The notes beneath the pieces are model-generated. The model had not been told where the DNA came from and did not search any database. It saw nothing but the letters and a program-made list of their open reading frames with translations. From the IMG/VR virus record IMGVR_UViG_3300033145_000767, positions 1-64,000 of that record: a stretch of 64,000 nt of DNA; one strand, given 5' to 3'. Below are positions 7,272 through 15,697 of this stretch, in pieces. This DNA comes from a virus. Position numbers and translations under genes: made by a program. Numbering within the stretch: the stretch's first letter is position 1; the number at the start of each line of letters is the position of its first letter.

Positions 7272-7352
7272 AATTTTATTGCCTGAACAGAAGTATAGAG
7301 GGGGGGGGGGTGTCTACCCTTTCTCCCCTCGCCTCCCAACAGAAAGGATAAA
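7272..7352 (+). repeat. Intergenic stretch with an 11-G homopolymer
   Basis: G run at 7300-7310, very unusual in this AT-rich sequence. GAGGGG at its start can pair with CCCCTC about 20 bases later, so it may form a hairpin. The run is a likely site of length variation or sequencing error. Confidence 0.7.
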
Positions 7353-7490
7353 ATGGATAAAATTGTTAATAGACTTGTATATGTATTCCTACACATAAGG
7401 TTGCATTTTTTAATTAAAAGGTTAAGACCTCGGGATTATGAATGTGTTAAAACAGCAAGGGCTATAAACTATACAAGGATGTTAATTTAA
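7353..7490 (+). CDS. Small basic protein (45 aa)
   Basis: MDKIVNRLVYVFLHIRL; AGAAAGGA ribosome site 7 bases upstream. An amphipathic basic helix is the only visible feature. Confidence 0.45.
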   Translation: MDKIVNRLVYVFLHIRLHFLIKRLRPRDYECVKTARAINYTRMLI

Positions 7491-7502
7491 AAGGGGTATT
7501 GT

Positions 7503-7589
7503 ATGACAGAGAAAATAATAGTAATAATATTATTATTTATTGTGTGCAACCAAGATATATGGGACTGGTTATCAAAAAAGGAGGACTAA
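7503..7589 (+). CDS. Tiny membrane peptide (28 aa)
   Basis: MTEKIIVIILLFIVCN followed by a charged tail. Its stop overlaps the next start by one base and its end carries that gene's AGGAGG site, so it could act as a leader peptide. Confidence 0.4.
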   Translation: MTEKIIVIILLFIVCNQDIWDWLSKKED

Positions 7590-7780
7590 TGGAGGGTGTA
7601 AATTTATTTAATGCGTTAGCATCGGATGCCATGAAAAAGAATATACATGAAATGGGGGAACAAAAAACATTAAAAGTTATTAAAGAATTAAATGTTTCTA
7701 AGGAAACTAAAAAGGTTTATCTTAAAGCATTTTTTCAAGAAGTTCAAAGAAGGGAGAATAACTTACATCCAAGTAAGTAG
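7589..7780 (+). CDS. Small helical protein (63 aa)
   Basis: Start set by AGGAGG 5 bases before the ATG. MEGVNLFNALASDAMKKNI and the rest are predicted helical and charged. Not recognised. Confidence 0.6.
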   Translation: MEGVNLFNALASDAMKKNIHEMGEQKTLKVIKELNVSKETKKVYLKAFFQEVQRRENNLHPSK

Positions 7781-7791
7781 TTACAGTCCGT

Positions 7792-7855
7792 GGGGTAGTC
7801 TTGATATTATAGGGAAGGTTCTGAACCTTAAGGGGTTAGATTCCCCTACTACCCC
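7792..7855 (+). ncRNA. Three-way-junction RNA, D-armless-tRNA-like
   Basis: Perfect 8-bp closing stem GGGGTAGT 7792-7799 / ACTACCCC 7848-7855. Inside are AAGGTT-CTG-AACCTT (7815-7829), whose loop reads TTCTGAA like an anticodon loop, and AGGGG-TTAGATT-CCCCT (7831-7847), which resembles a T-arm. A 15-base single strand replaces the D-arm. It may be a degenerate tRNA, an mRNA processing site or a leader for the gene at 7879. Confidence 0.55.
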
Positions 7856-7878
7856 TTAACAAGTAAGAAAGGAATATT

Positions 7879-8265
7879 ATGTTTACTTTAATTAGTGTTA
7901 TTCTAATGATAGTTTTTGGGATATATTGTGTTATTCATGGGTTTTTCTTTGAAAGCGGATATGACCATTCTGGGACTATCCTCCTTGGTGTAGTAATTCT
8001 AATAGTCGGAGTAATGGCTATTGGTTTTAGTTACTACGAAAATATAGTAACTGCCCCACATGAATATACCTATTATAAAACTGTTGTTAAGGAAACAAAA
8101 GAAGTATTAAACTTATCTGCTGGGAAGCAGATTGAATTAAAAGATATTGAAATGGGAAAACAAATATCTAATGTTATAAAAGATTTAAGGAATTTTGAAA
8201 AGGGTATACAAATTAAAAAGGTTAGTCCTTTTACAATATTTAAGCCTACTATAGTAATTGACTAG
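7879..8265 (+). CDS. Two-pass membrane protein (128 aa)
   Basis: Hydrophobic segments at about residues 3-22 and 32-52, then a charged soluble C-terminal domain of about 75 residues (VVKETKEVLNLSAGKQIELKD). Likely inner-membrane anchored with the soluble part inside. Function unknown. Confidence 0.7.
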   Translation: MFTLISVILMIVFGIYCVIHGFFFESGYDHSGTILLGVVILIVGVMAIGFSYYENIVTAPHEYTYYKTVVKETKEVLNLSAGKQIELKDIEMGKQISNVIKDLRNFEKGIQIKKVSPFTIFKPTIVID

Positions 8266-8284
8266 ATATTCCAAAGGAATGTAT

Positions 8285-8420
8285 AAGGCTGTTTAAGGGC
8301 TTTATTTTTAGGGTATATAGTACTTTATACCTCTATAAAGGGGGCTTAAACAGGCTTAAAACAGGCTTAAAACAGGCTATATTATAGGCTATAATACATT
8401 ACAGGCAAGCACAACAGAAA
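8285..8420 (+). repeat. AACAGGC repeat block 1, with long hairpin and 11-bp tandem units
   Basis: Large inverted repeat: CTGTTTAAG 8289-8297 with CTTAAACAG 8345-8353, CTTTAT 8300-8305 with ATAAAG 8335-8340, GGTATA 8312-8317 with TATACC 8326-8331. Then tandem units GGCTTAAACA, GGCTTAAAACA and GGCTTAAAACA (8343-8374), spaced about one helical turn. Related blocks occur at 15940-16110, 19787-19860 and near 3140-3240. It lies directly ahead of the amidoligase cluster. Confidence 0.75.
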
Positions 8421-8431
8421 GGCCCTAAGGA

Positions 8432-8824
8432 ATGAAATTACTTTTTGTATATGGAACTTTAAAGCGCGGTTTCCAACTTAATGGCTATTTAAAAAAGGCT
8501 AGATATTTACAGGATGTTACACTACAAGGTTATACATTATTCCTATATACTAGGCTTAATTTTGCTTACCCATATATGATGAAATCATCAGAGGATGATT
8601 ATGTGAGTGGGGAATTGTGGGAAGTATCAGATTATTCTTTTGCACAAACTAAACTCATGGAATGTCGGGCAGGGTACTGGCATTGTGAATTTAATTCTGA
8701 CATGGGAGTAATAAACTCTTTCATAGTACAAAGGAAATTTCGTAAGGCAGATGAATGTATAGGTAATAATTTTACTAAGGAAATGCAAGATAAGGAGGGT
8801 GTGTATGCCCACAGTAAAAAATAG
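8432..8824 (+). CDS. Gamma-glutamylcyclotransferase-like protein (AIG2/GGCT fold)
   Basis: 130 residues, the usual length of this fold. LLFVYGTLKRG (residues 3-13) is the substrate-binding loop. VSGELWEVSD and KLMECRAGYW match the later strands, with Glu in the position of the family's catalytic acid. Known members release 5-oxoproline from gamma-glutamyl amines or peptides. Here it leads the amidoligase cluster and may trim or recycle gamma-glutamyl products. It overlaps the first amidoligase by 20 bases. Confidence 0.85.
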   Translation: MKLLFVYGTLKRGFQLNGYLKKARYLQDVTLQGYTLFLYTRLNFAYPYMMKSSEDDYVSGELWEVSDYSFAQTKLMECRAGYWHCEFNSDMGVINSFIVQRKFRKADECIGNNFTKEMQDKEGVYAHSKK

Positions 8825-10121
8825 GGGTATTAAGTTAAAAGCAGGTATGAATGTAACTTGCACTATAGATGAAACACATATTCCCAAAGCTAAAATTCAA
8901 TTACAGGATGGGATGTTTTTTATATGTCAAAACAAAAAGAATGGTTCTATGTGCATAGATAGAATGGGATTTAGCTATTCTTGGGCAATAGGAACTGAGA
9001 AAACTCGTGATATACTTTTTCCTGATGAAGTAAAAAACTTGCGTGTTGTTCCCAACAATGGTAAAAATTATTTTACAGAGTGCTTGAACTGTGGGGTAGA
9101 CCTTAAAAGAAAAACAAGCAATTCAGGTTACTGTAAGGAGTGTTTAACAAGTTATAGGCTACATAAGTGCTATAAATGTGGGAAATATTATAGGAACATC
9201 CTAAGATATAATGCATGTGATAAAAGAGTATGTGAAAAATGCATCCCTACCTTACCTAAATGTTTTATATGTGGTATACATATTATCCCTAGATATAAAC
9301 TTTCTACTGGGGAGTTTTGTTGTACTTCTTGTAAGCATATGGAATTTGGTGTTACTCATGGGCATTTTAATAACTTTTCTAGGATGAAACATGAGGGTAA
9401 TGAAAAGAATTATATAGGATTTGAACTAGAGCTGGAGGTAAAAGAAAAACTAAGGCTTGCTTATCGGGGGAAAAATAAGTATAGTAGAGGTGGAGGTGTA
9501 CATTACTCTATAGGCTCTATGTTTATGATGATATTTGAAAAATTAGGGATAAAAAATCAGATATTCTCCGCAACTGATGGCTCACTATCTTGTGGGATTG
9601 AATTCCAGTCAGCCCCTTGTACCTATGCTTATCTAACAAAAAGATTCCCTTTAAAAAAATTCTTTATTCACTTAAAAAAATATTTTTCTTCCTTAAACTC
9701 TTGTGGGTTACATTTTCATATGAGTAGGGAAACACTTACTAATAATGATATATCTAAGCTATTTTTATTTATAGATAATAATAAAGATATACTTTGGAAA
9801 TTATCTTTAAGGGGTAGAAGTGATTATTGCAGCCCTTATACCTTAGATTTTGACTGGAAGAGAAATAAGTTTACCTCCAGTAAACACCTAGCCCTAAATG
9901 TATGCCAACATACTGTGGAGTTCAGGCTATTTAAAGCCCCTGAGACTTTTAAGGATTTTATGGTTGCCCTACAATTTACTAATCTTATGAGGATATTTGT
10001 TCAAGGTAATAGTAAATCCTCTTTTGTACATAGAAACAGATGGGAAGATTTTAAATCAATGGCTAAAGTATACGGATATAACTACTTACTAGAAGGCATA
10101 AAGGAAAGGTGTTCACAATGA
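8805..10121 (+). CDS. Zinc-ribbon amidoligase 1 (438 aa)
   Basis: ATG at 8805 chosen for AAGGAGG seven bases upstream. Residues about 90-180 hold a chain of CxxC pairs forming two or three zinc ribbons. The glutamine-synthetase-like amidoligase domain follows, with GFELELE (G205), DGSLSCGIEFQSAP, the metal-binding HFH of LHFHMS (H303, H305) and VEFRLF (E372-R374). Such enzymes use ATP to join a carboxylate and an amine. Overlaps the next gene by four bases. The substrate is unknown; a protein or peptidoglycan peptide is possible. Confidence 0.88.
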   Translation: MPTVKNRGIKLKAGMNVTCTIDETHIPKAKIQLQDGMFFICQNKKNGSMCIDRMGFSYSWAIGTEKTRDILFPDEVKNLRVVPNNGKNYFTECLNCGVDLKRKTSNSGYCKECLTSYRLHKCYKCGKYYRNILRYNACDKRVCEKCIPTLPKCFICGIHIIPRYKLSTGEFCCTSCKHMEFGVTHGHFNNFSRMKHEGNEKNYIGFELELEVKEKLRLAYRGKNKYSRGGGVHYSIGSMFMMIFEKLGIKNQIFSATDGSLSCGIEFQSAPCTYAYLTKRFPLKKFFIHLKKYFSSLNSCGLHFHMSRETLTNNDISKLFLFIDNNKDILWKLSLRGRSDYCSPYTLDFDWKRNKFTSSKHLALNVCQHTVEFRLFKAPETFKDFMVALQFTNLMRIFVQGNSKSSFVHRNRWEDFKSMAKVYGYNYLLEGIKERCSQ

Positions 10122-11137
10122 AATGTTTTATCTGCGGGGAAAGAGAAAGCTGCAAAAAAGTGGATGGTAAAAGTTTATGTTATGAATGTCGTAACTATTC
10201 TTCCAGCACTTTTAAGTGTTTCCAATGTAATGAGGTTCATCTTACGGAAAATGCTGGGTATACTAGTTGTGATGATGAATCTATGTGTACTAAATGTTTA
10301 GGTATGAAGCAGGAAGACTTTAAAATAATTGAGGATTATAACTATGTACCTAGGAGATACACCTTTTATAAAGAAAAAGGGGAAAGACACCCTTTATTCA
10401 TGGGGTTTGAACTAGAGCTGGAAAGCATAGAGGATGAGGTAGATGATTCACTTATAAAATTAAATAAATTTATATATAAAGAGGAAATATCTAAATACTT
10501 TTATATAAAAAGTGATTCATCCATAGATTATGGGTTTGAAATTGTAAGCTTCCCTGCAACACTTAAGTATATGAAAAAACATTATAAATTGGATAAACTT
10601 TGTAAATTTTTACAAACTATAATGAAGGCGGATGATACCTGTGGTTTCCATGTTCATATACCTAGGAAGACTTTAGCTGTTAAGGAACTTGTTGCCCTGC
10701 AACATTTTGCATATGTTAATAGGGAAGAATTATTTAGTCTTAGTGGGAGAAGGGCAGAGTGGTTTTTATCCACAGATAGGGATGTAAAGGAGGTTTTAAA
10801 AACAGCGGATTGTTTTAGTTTCGTTGAAGTAACAAAAGAGGACATAAGTAAAAGTAAACTTTATAATTATAAATATATAGCCATAGCTCCTAGAGCACAA
10901 ACTATAGAATTTAGATTTTTTGGGAGTAGTTTAAATTCAAAACAAATAAACAACAACTTCCAAGTAATACAAAGTCTAATATCCTATTGCAAAGCTACTA
11001 AGCCTAAAGTAATAGGGGATTACCCTGAATTTAAGCATTTTGAAAAGTTTTTATTAAGGAACGAAAAGTTTGATGCTATTAAACCAATTATTAAAGAGGC
11101 AGGAGAAAAATTATTATGGGGTGTTCACACATATTAG
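10118..11137 (+). CDS. Zinc-ribbon amidoligase 2 (339 aa)
   Basis: ATG at 10118 overlaps the stop of amidoligase 1. Two short zinc ribbons (CFICG..CYEC, CFQC..CTKC) occupy residues 1-70. The amidoligase domain has GFELELE (G96), SSIDYGFEIVSFPAT, FHVHI (H178, H180) and IEFRFF (E264). DGSL of the family is replaced by DSSID, a small change. Paralogue of the flanking amidoligases with the shortest N-terminus. Confidence 0.87.
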   Translation: MKCFICGERESCKKVDGKSLCYECRNYSSSTFKCFQCNEVHLTENAGYTSCDDESMCTKCLGMKQEDFKIIEDYNYVPRRYTFYKEKGERHPLFMGFELELESIEDEVDDSLIKLNKFIYKEEISKYFYIKSDSSIDYGFEIVSFPATLKYMKKHYKLDKLCKFLQTIMKADDTCGFHVHIPRKTLAVKELVALQHFAYVNREELFSLSGRRAEWFLSTDRDVKEVLKTADCFSFVEVTKEDISKSKLYNYKYIAIAPRAQTIEFRFFGSSLNSKQINNNFQVIQSLISYCKATKPKVIGDYPEFKHFEKFLLRNEKFDAIKPIIKEAGEKLLWGVHTY

Positions 11138-11547
11138 GAACTATGCCACAATGTAAGCACAGAATTTTTGAGGATAGGTGTATTTATTGCACAGGGGCAT
11201 GGCGGGAAATATTTACTCATGCATTACATCATATGTGTACTGAATCTATGGATTATAATTTAAGTGATAGTCTGGAAGCCCTTATTCAAAGGACTGAGGT
11301 ATTAGCAACAAGGGATGAAGATGTCTATGTAGATTCGGAGTTACAGTACATACTTAGGTGTTTCAGAGGAGTTAATTTATATGATTTTGAAAGCCTAGCA
11401 ATAATTGCAGAAAGGTGTGGAAGGTCTATTTTGGATATAATATATATTCAATCAAATTATTATGGTAAAGAGGAAGTTAAACATTTTAATTTAAGGCTAA
11501 GGTTTTTGGAGAAAAAATACAAAAAAAAGGAGGTAATAAGTGCTTAA
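11116..11547 (+). CDS. Zinc-knuckle protein within amidoligase cluster (143 aa)
   Basis: CKHRIFEDRCIYCTG near the N-terminus and VYVDSELQYIL...LAIIAERCGRSI later. Paralogue of the protein at 5251-5670. The ATG at 11116 has CAGGAG ten bases upstream; an ATG at 11143 is an alternative. Its position between amidoligases 2 and 3, with overlaps on both sides, suggests an adaptor or regulator for the cluster. Confidence 0.65.
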   Translation: MGCSHILGTMPQCKHRIFEDRCIYCTGAWREIFTHALHHMCTESMDYNLSDSLEALIQRTEVLATRDEDVYVDSELQYILRCFRGVNLYDFESLAIIAERCGRSILDIIYIQSNYYGKEEVKHFNLRLRFLEKKYKKKEVISA

Positions 11548-13483
11548 AATAGGCAGTAGAGTTATTAATAAATCAGGTAATTGCTCCTCGTGGGAAAGCC
11601 CTGTATGGGGAGAAAGAAGGCAGGGTAAAGTAATTGGAACAGTAGTCCAGATAAATAAGAATGGCACACTAAGAGTATTTTGGGATAATCATATAGGTGG
11701 ATTAAGTAGCCGTTCTTACTGTATTTCCAATCAACATATAGTTGAAGTAAAACCCCTAATGATTCCTTTAGGTATTGAAATTTATCTTAAAGATTATGTA
11801 GACTTTCCTGAACATGAAGGTATATATGGTACAGTAGTTCTAAGGAGTGCAAGACTTGGGGTTAAAGTAAAATTTGGAAGAATATCTAAATATGTTAATA
11901 TAAATAATATAGTCCCAAAATCTAATGATATACATAGTAGTTGTATCTATTGTGGGGAGAAGTTAGTAAAGGGAAAAGATAACATTGTATTTTTGAATGG
12001 ATTCTTTGCACATAAATACTGTTCCACTAAATGTATTCATTGTGGGTTAAAAAAAGATATAGTAGTTAGTAAGGATGAGATACATCCTATGAGAAATTTT
12101 TGTGATAGATGTGCTAAAAAACATTATTACTTTAAGTGTGCTATCTGTAAGGAAGTGCAGTATAAGGATGGAATGTTAAAGATACACACAGGGGAGTATT
12201 TTTGTTCTACTTGCATGGAAGAACATATAAGTAATTGTCAGCATTGTGGAGAAGCTGAGTTAAAGGATTCATTAATTTTGATAGGGGGTAGAAAAATATG
12301 TAGGGGTTGTCAAAGGTACATCCAATCATGCAGTATATGTGATGATAAAACAGTACAAGGATCTGAGTTTGATAGGGTTATATACTGCCCTAAGTGTAGG
12401 AAAAAACACTTTGGGGATTGTAGTAGATGTGGTCGTAACCTCCCTACAGGTTCTTTATCAGATTTTACTTTAAATGAGGAAGAATATAAGAAAGTATGTG
12501 CACATTGTAGGAGTAGATTAGAGGAAGACCTTTATATACATAGGTGGAATTATAAGCCTAACAGATACTATTATAGCAAAATGAAATATGATAAAAATCC
12601 CCTTTACTTAGGGTTGGAACTTGAAGTAGAATTACCTAATTGTACCGCTGGGGAAGGGGCAAAAGAAACTATAAAGGCTATTGAATCCTTTGGGGCTAGC
12701 AAATATTTTTATCTAAAACAGGACGGTTCTCTTAGTAGAGGACATAGTTTTGAACTAGTGGGGCAACCTGCAACCCTAGCATTTATAGGAAATAACTATA
12801 AGATATATAATCTATTAAACTTCTTTAAGGAAAAAGGTTATGACTGTGAAACAACTGGACAATGTGGTCTACATGTTCATGTATCTAATAAAGATTTATC
12901 TTTTAGGGATGTAGCAAAAATAAAGATGTTTATATGGAAGCATAAGAATATCCTTGATATATTTGGTAATAAAACTGCATCCTCACAGCAGAGGTATGCA
13001 AAGTATGAACCATATACAATTAAGGAATTTAAGAAAAAATATATGGTAAATTATATTCATACAAAATATATGGCGTGTAACCTAACAAATAATACTTTGG
13101 AATTTAGATTTTGGAAGGCTACATTTGACCACCTAAGATTCCTTGCAACACTATCCTTTAGTGAGGCTATAACCTACTATGTTAAAGATACATCCTTAGC
13201 AAAGATACATTATGGGAAGTTTGGTGATTTTGTTCAGTGGCTGTACAAATCGGAGTATTATCACTTAGTTAAATACTTTAACCTATTAAAACTTTCAGAA
13301 AAAGAGGAAGAGTATATAAAAAATCCGCCTAAAGAAAAAAAGGAAACAAAGAAACAAGAGGCCGTTTGGGACGGGTTTGTTACTAGGAGAGATATTCGTG
13401 TGGAAGTTGAGAGAGTAGAGGAAGTAGGCTATGCAAACCCTATATTTGTACATGAAGAAGAACCTTGTGAGGATGAAGGTTAA
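11540..13483 (+). CDS. Zinc-ribbon amidoligase 3, long form (647 aa)
   Basis: GTG start with AAGGAGG six bases before it. Residues 1-130 are beta-rich and look like two SH3/KOW-type barrels. About 135-330 contain at least five zinc-ribbon units. The amidoligase domain has GLELEVE (G358), QDGSLSRGHSFELVGQPAT, LHVHVS (H445, H447) and LEFRFW (E521). A charged tail of about 50 residues follows. The extra N-terminal domains probably recruit a protein or nucleic-acid target. Longest of the three paralogues. Confidence 0.87.
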   Translation: MLKIGSRVINKSGNCSSWESPVWGERRQGKVIGTVVQINKNGTLRVFWDNHIGGLSSRSYCISNQHIVEVKPLMIPLGIEIYLKDYVDFPEHEGIYGTVVLRSARLGVKVKFGRISKYVNINNIVPKSNDIHSSCIYCGEKLVKGKDNIVFLNGFFAHKYCSTKCIHCGLKKDIVVSKDEIHPMRNFCDRCAKKHYYFKCAICKEVQYKDGMLKIHTGEYFCSTCMEEHISNCQHCGEAELKDSLILIGGRKICRGCQRYIQSCSICDDKTVQGSEFDRVIYCPKCRKKHFGDCSRCGRNLPTGSLSDFTLNEEEYKKVCAHCRSRLEEDLYIHRWNYKPNRYYYSKMKYDKNPLYLGLELEVELPNCTAGEGAKETIKAIESFGASKYFYLKQDGSLSRGHSFELVGQPATLAFIGNNYKIYNLLNFFKEKGYDCETTGQCGLHVHVSNKDLSFRDVAKIKMFIWKHKNILDIFGNKTASSQQRYAKYEPYTIKEFKKKYMVNYIHTKYMACNLTNNTLEFRFWKATFDHLRFLATLSFSEAITYYVKDTSLAKIHYGKFGDFVQWLYKSEYYHLVKYFNLLKLSEKEEEYIKNPPKEKKETKKQEAVWDGFVTRRDIRVEVERVEEVGYANPIFVHEEEPCEDEG

Positions 13484-13511
13484 ACAGGCGATATAACTAG
13501 GAGGATAAAAT

Positions 13512-14540
13512 ATGTGTATGATTTGCGTTAAACCCAAAGGGATAGAGTTTCCCCCAGAAGAACACCTATTAAATTCAGAGAATAGAAATAAGGATGGTAT
13601 AGGTATAGCCTATACAAAGTACATTAAAAATAAAAAAGGAACTACAGTAGTAATTAAAAAGGATTTTAAAGATGCTAAGGATTGTTATGCATGGATGAAG
13701 AAAAATCTTAAAGTAGAGCAGTCTATTATTATCCACCAAAGGTTAGGTACATCAGGCTTATCAGATGAAGGAACAAGACACCCCTTCCCTGTAACAACTG
13801 AATGTGAAATAATGAGGGAAGCAAATCAAAAATGCCCTATAGCCTTTGCTCATAATGGGATATTCTCTGGGCATGGTTCGGATAAAAAGTATAGTGATAG
13901 TATGTTAGTGCTATCAAAGTTCTTTGGAACATTAGGTAATTTAATATTCAACAATGAAAGTGTAAGGGAATTAGTACTAGAATTTGTTGGAAACTTTAAT
14001 AAAATTGTTTTTCTAAAGGCATCTGGAAAAGTTGCAATATTTGGTAGTGGCTGGATAGAACATCCTAATGGTTGTTTATATTCTAATGAAAACTATAGCT
14101 ACACAGTTGTAAAGAAAAAAGCTTATACCCCAACAAATACTTGGGATTCAAGGTCAACATCTAAACCACAATATAATAACCAACAGGGTTGTCTTCCTTA
14201 CTATGGTAAACCTCCTTCAGGACAGCCTAAGAAAAAATATCATTGTGATATGTGTCAACAAGGGAAAAAATCTAAATGGCGTGGAGATTTAGAAATGTAT
14301 GTGTGTTCCAAATGCTACAAATCTATTCACAATGAGGCTACAAAGGATGTACCTATGCTTTCAAGTAGTACCTTGATGTGTCATTACTGTGGAAGTAATC
14401 ATGGTGTGTGGAGATTTGAAATAAAAGAAAATTCATGTAGTAAATGCTTCAGGAATCAACTATGGTTTAAAAATAAGTTAAATGAATTAGAAGCAGGAAT
14501 AATTGACACTACAGGTAAAGTAATAAATGGGAGGAAATGA
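13512..14540 (+). CDS. Class II glutamine amidotransferase with zinc-ribbon tail (342 aa)
   Basis: Cys2 after Met1 (MCMIC) is the expected N-terminal nucleophile. NKDGIGIAY, IIHQRLGTSG, RHPFPV and FAHNGIF are the family's pocket motifs. It hydrolyses glutamine and can pass on ammonia, or uses the same fold for amide transfer. Residues about 245-330 add zinc ribbons (CDMCQQG, CHYCGS, CSKCF) like those of the amidoligases. AGGAGG site at 13499. Placed between amidoligase 3 and the ATP-grasp gene. Confidence 0.87.
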   Translation: MCMICVKPKGIEFPPEEHLLNSENRNKDGIGIAYTKYIKNKKGTTVVIKKDFKDAKDCYAWMKKNLKVEQSIIIHQRLGTSGLSDEGTRHPFPVTTECEIMREANQKCPIAFAHNGIFSGHGSDKKYSDSMLVLSKFFGTLGNLIFNNESVRELVLEFVGNFNKIVFLKASGKVAIFGSGWIEHPNGCLYSNENYSYTVVKKKAYTPTNTWDSRSTSKPQYNNQQGCLPYYGKPPSGQPKKKYHCDMCQQGKKSKWRGDLEMYVCSKCYKSIHNEATKDVPMLSSSTLMCHYCGSNHGVWRFEIKENSCSKCFRNQLWFKNKLNELEAGIIDTTGKVINGRK

Positions 14541-14965
14541 TGATACAAATAAGTAATAGAGATGTATTACAAAGGAGAGTGTTAGAATTAATGCTCTCGG
14601 AGGGCATTAAAGATTTAAAAACAGTTATGGATATTGTATATGCAGAATACGCATATACTAAGGATGCCCTAGTAAATGCCATTTATGATTTATCCACCAA
14701 ATGGTTTATAGAAACAGGTCGGGGAGGTTATAGTGAACCTGATGGAATCTATACTAGGTATCAAGTTATTATGTTTGATAAAAAAGGTAATGTGGAGTCT
14801 ACCCCTATATTTAAAGATGCGGATGATGCCTTAGATATGTATTCAATATGGAGAGATAAGCATATTTTTAATAGATGTAGGGTTGCAAAAATTGACACTC
14901 TCCATAGTAAAATACTAGATGTGTTATTAGATGATTTTGAAGTAGAGGAAGGGGATGATAAATAA
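14537..14965 (+). CDS. Hypothetical protein, possible winged helix (142 aa)
   Basis: Residues 1-60 (ISNRDVLQRRVLELMLSEGI..TKDALVNAIYDLS) look like a helix-turn-helix domain; the rest is mixed alpha/beta. It overlaps the amidotransferase and abuts the ATP-grasp gene. It could regulate the cluster or bind its target. Family not recognised. Confidence 0.65.
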   Translation: MMIQISNRDVLQRRVLELMLSEGIKDLKTVMDIVYAEYAYTKDALVNAIYDLSTKWFIETGRGGYSEPDGIYTRYQVIMFDKKGNVESTPIFKDADDALDMYSIWRDKHIFNRCRVAKIDTLHSKILDVLLDDFEVEEGDDK

Positions 14966-15696
14966 TGAGGATAGTGATGGCACAAGGCGGATGCAAGACA
15001 GCAAAACGATTATCAAAGGTTATAGGATGTCCTGCTAGGTATGGTCTTCCAAAAAAGAAAAAAGTATTTGTTGTTTCCTATGGAAGGGTACTACCTCAAG
15101 CAAATCTTAATAAAAGCATTATACCAAATAAAAGAAAAGCCTTAGAAATCCTTGAGAATAACGGGATAGGTGTGCCTAAAGTTATTGGTAAGCATGAAAT
15201 AAATAATTACCCTGAAGGAGAATTCCCTGTATTAGGTAGAAAAAATCATCATGCTAAAGGTCGGGATATTGTGTTTATAAAAACAAAAGCAGGCCTTGCG
15301 GAAGTTGATAAATCTAACATAGATTATTATGTAAAGTATATTCCTAAATGGGCAGAGTACAGGGTTCATGTCTTAGGTGGAGTAGCAAAGGTAGTTGCTG
15401 TTAAGATACATGATAATAAAGAGGAAGTAAAAAAGCAACCTGTATGGAACTATGATAGTGGCTGGAAACAATTCACTTACAATGGGGGGCATGAACAAAC
15501 CCTTAAAGAATTAGGAGAAAAAGTTATAGAAATTTTAGGTTATGACTTTGGGGCTATAGATATAATAAGAAAAGGTAGGGATTATTATGTGCTTGAAGTT
15601 AATTCAGCTCCAGCTTTAATACCAGAAAGACAAGAAGTGTATGCTAATTATTTTAAAGAAACAGAAAGAGTATGGAAATTAAACGGTAGGAGATAA
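14965..15696 (+). CDS. ATP-grasp ligase (243 aa)
   Basis: The ATP-grasp core ends in FGAIDII..YYVLEVNSAPAL, the Mg-binding D...ExN signature. The middle has PVLGRKNHHAKGRDI (loop over ATP) and YVKYIPKWAEYRVHV. It activates a carboxylate as an acyl-phosphate and joins it to an amine. At 243 residues it is compact, lacking a large N-terminal domain. Adjacent genes supply further amide-forming enzymes, so both probably build one product. Confidence 0.87.
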   Translation: MRIVMAQGGCKTAKRLSKVIGCPARYGLPKKKKVFVVSYGRVLPQANLNKSIIPNKRKALEILENNGIGVPKVIGKHEINNYPEGEFPVLGRKNHHAKGRDIVFIKTKAGLAEVDKSNIDYYVKYIPKWAEYRVHVLGGVAKVVAVKIHDNKEEVKKQPVWNYDSGWKQFTYNGGHEQTLKELGEKVIEILGYDFGAIDIIRKGRDYYVLEVNSAPALIPERQEVYANYFKETERVWKLNGRR

Positions 15697-15697
15697 G

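Noticed and set aside
8340-8380. CRISPR-like array
   Set aside because: Units are 10-11 bp and directly abutting, without spacers.
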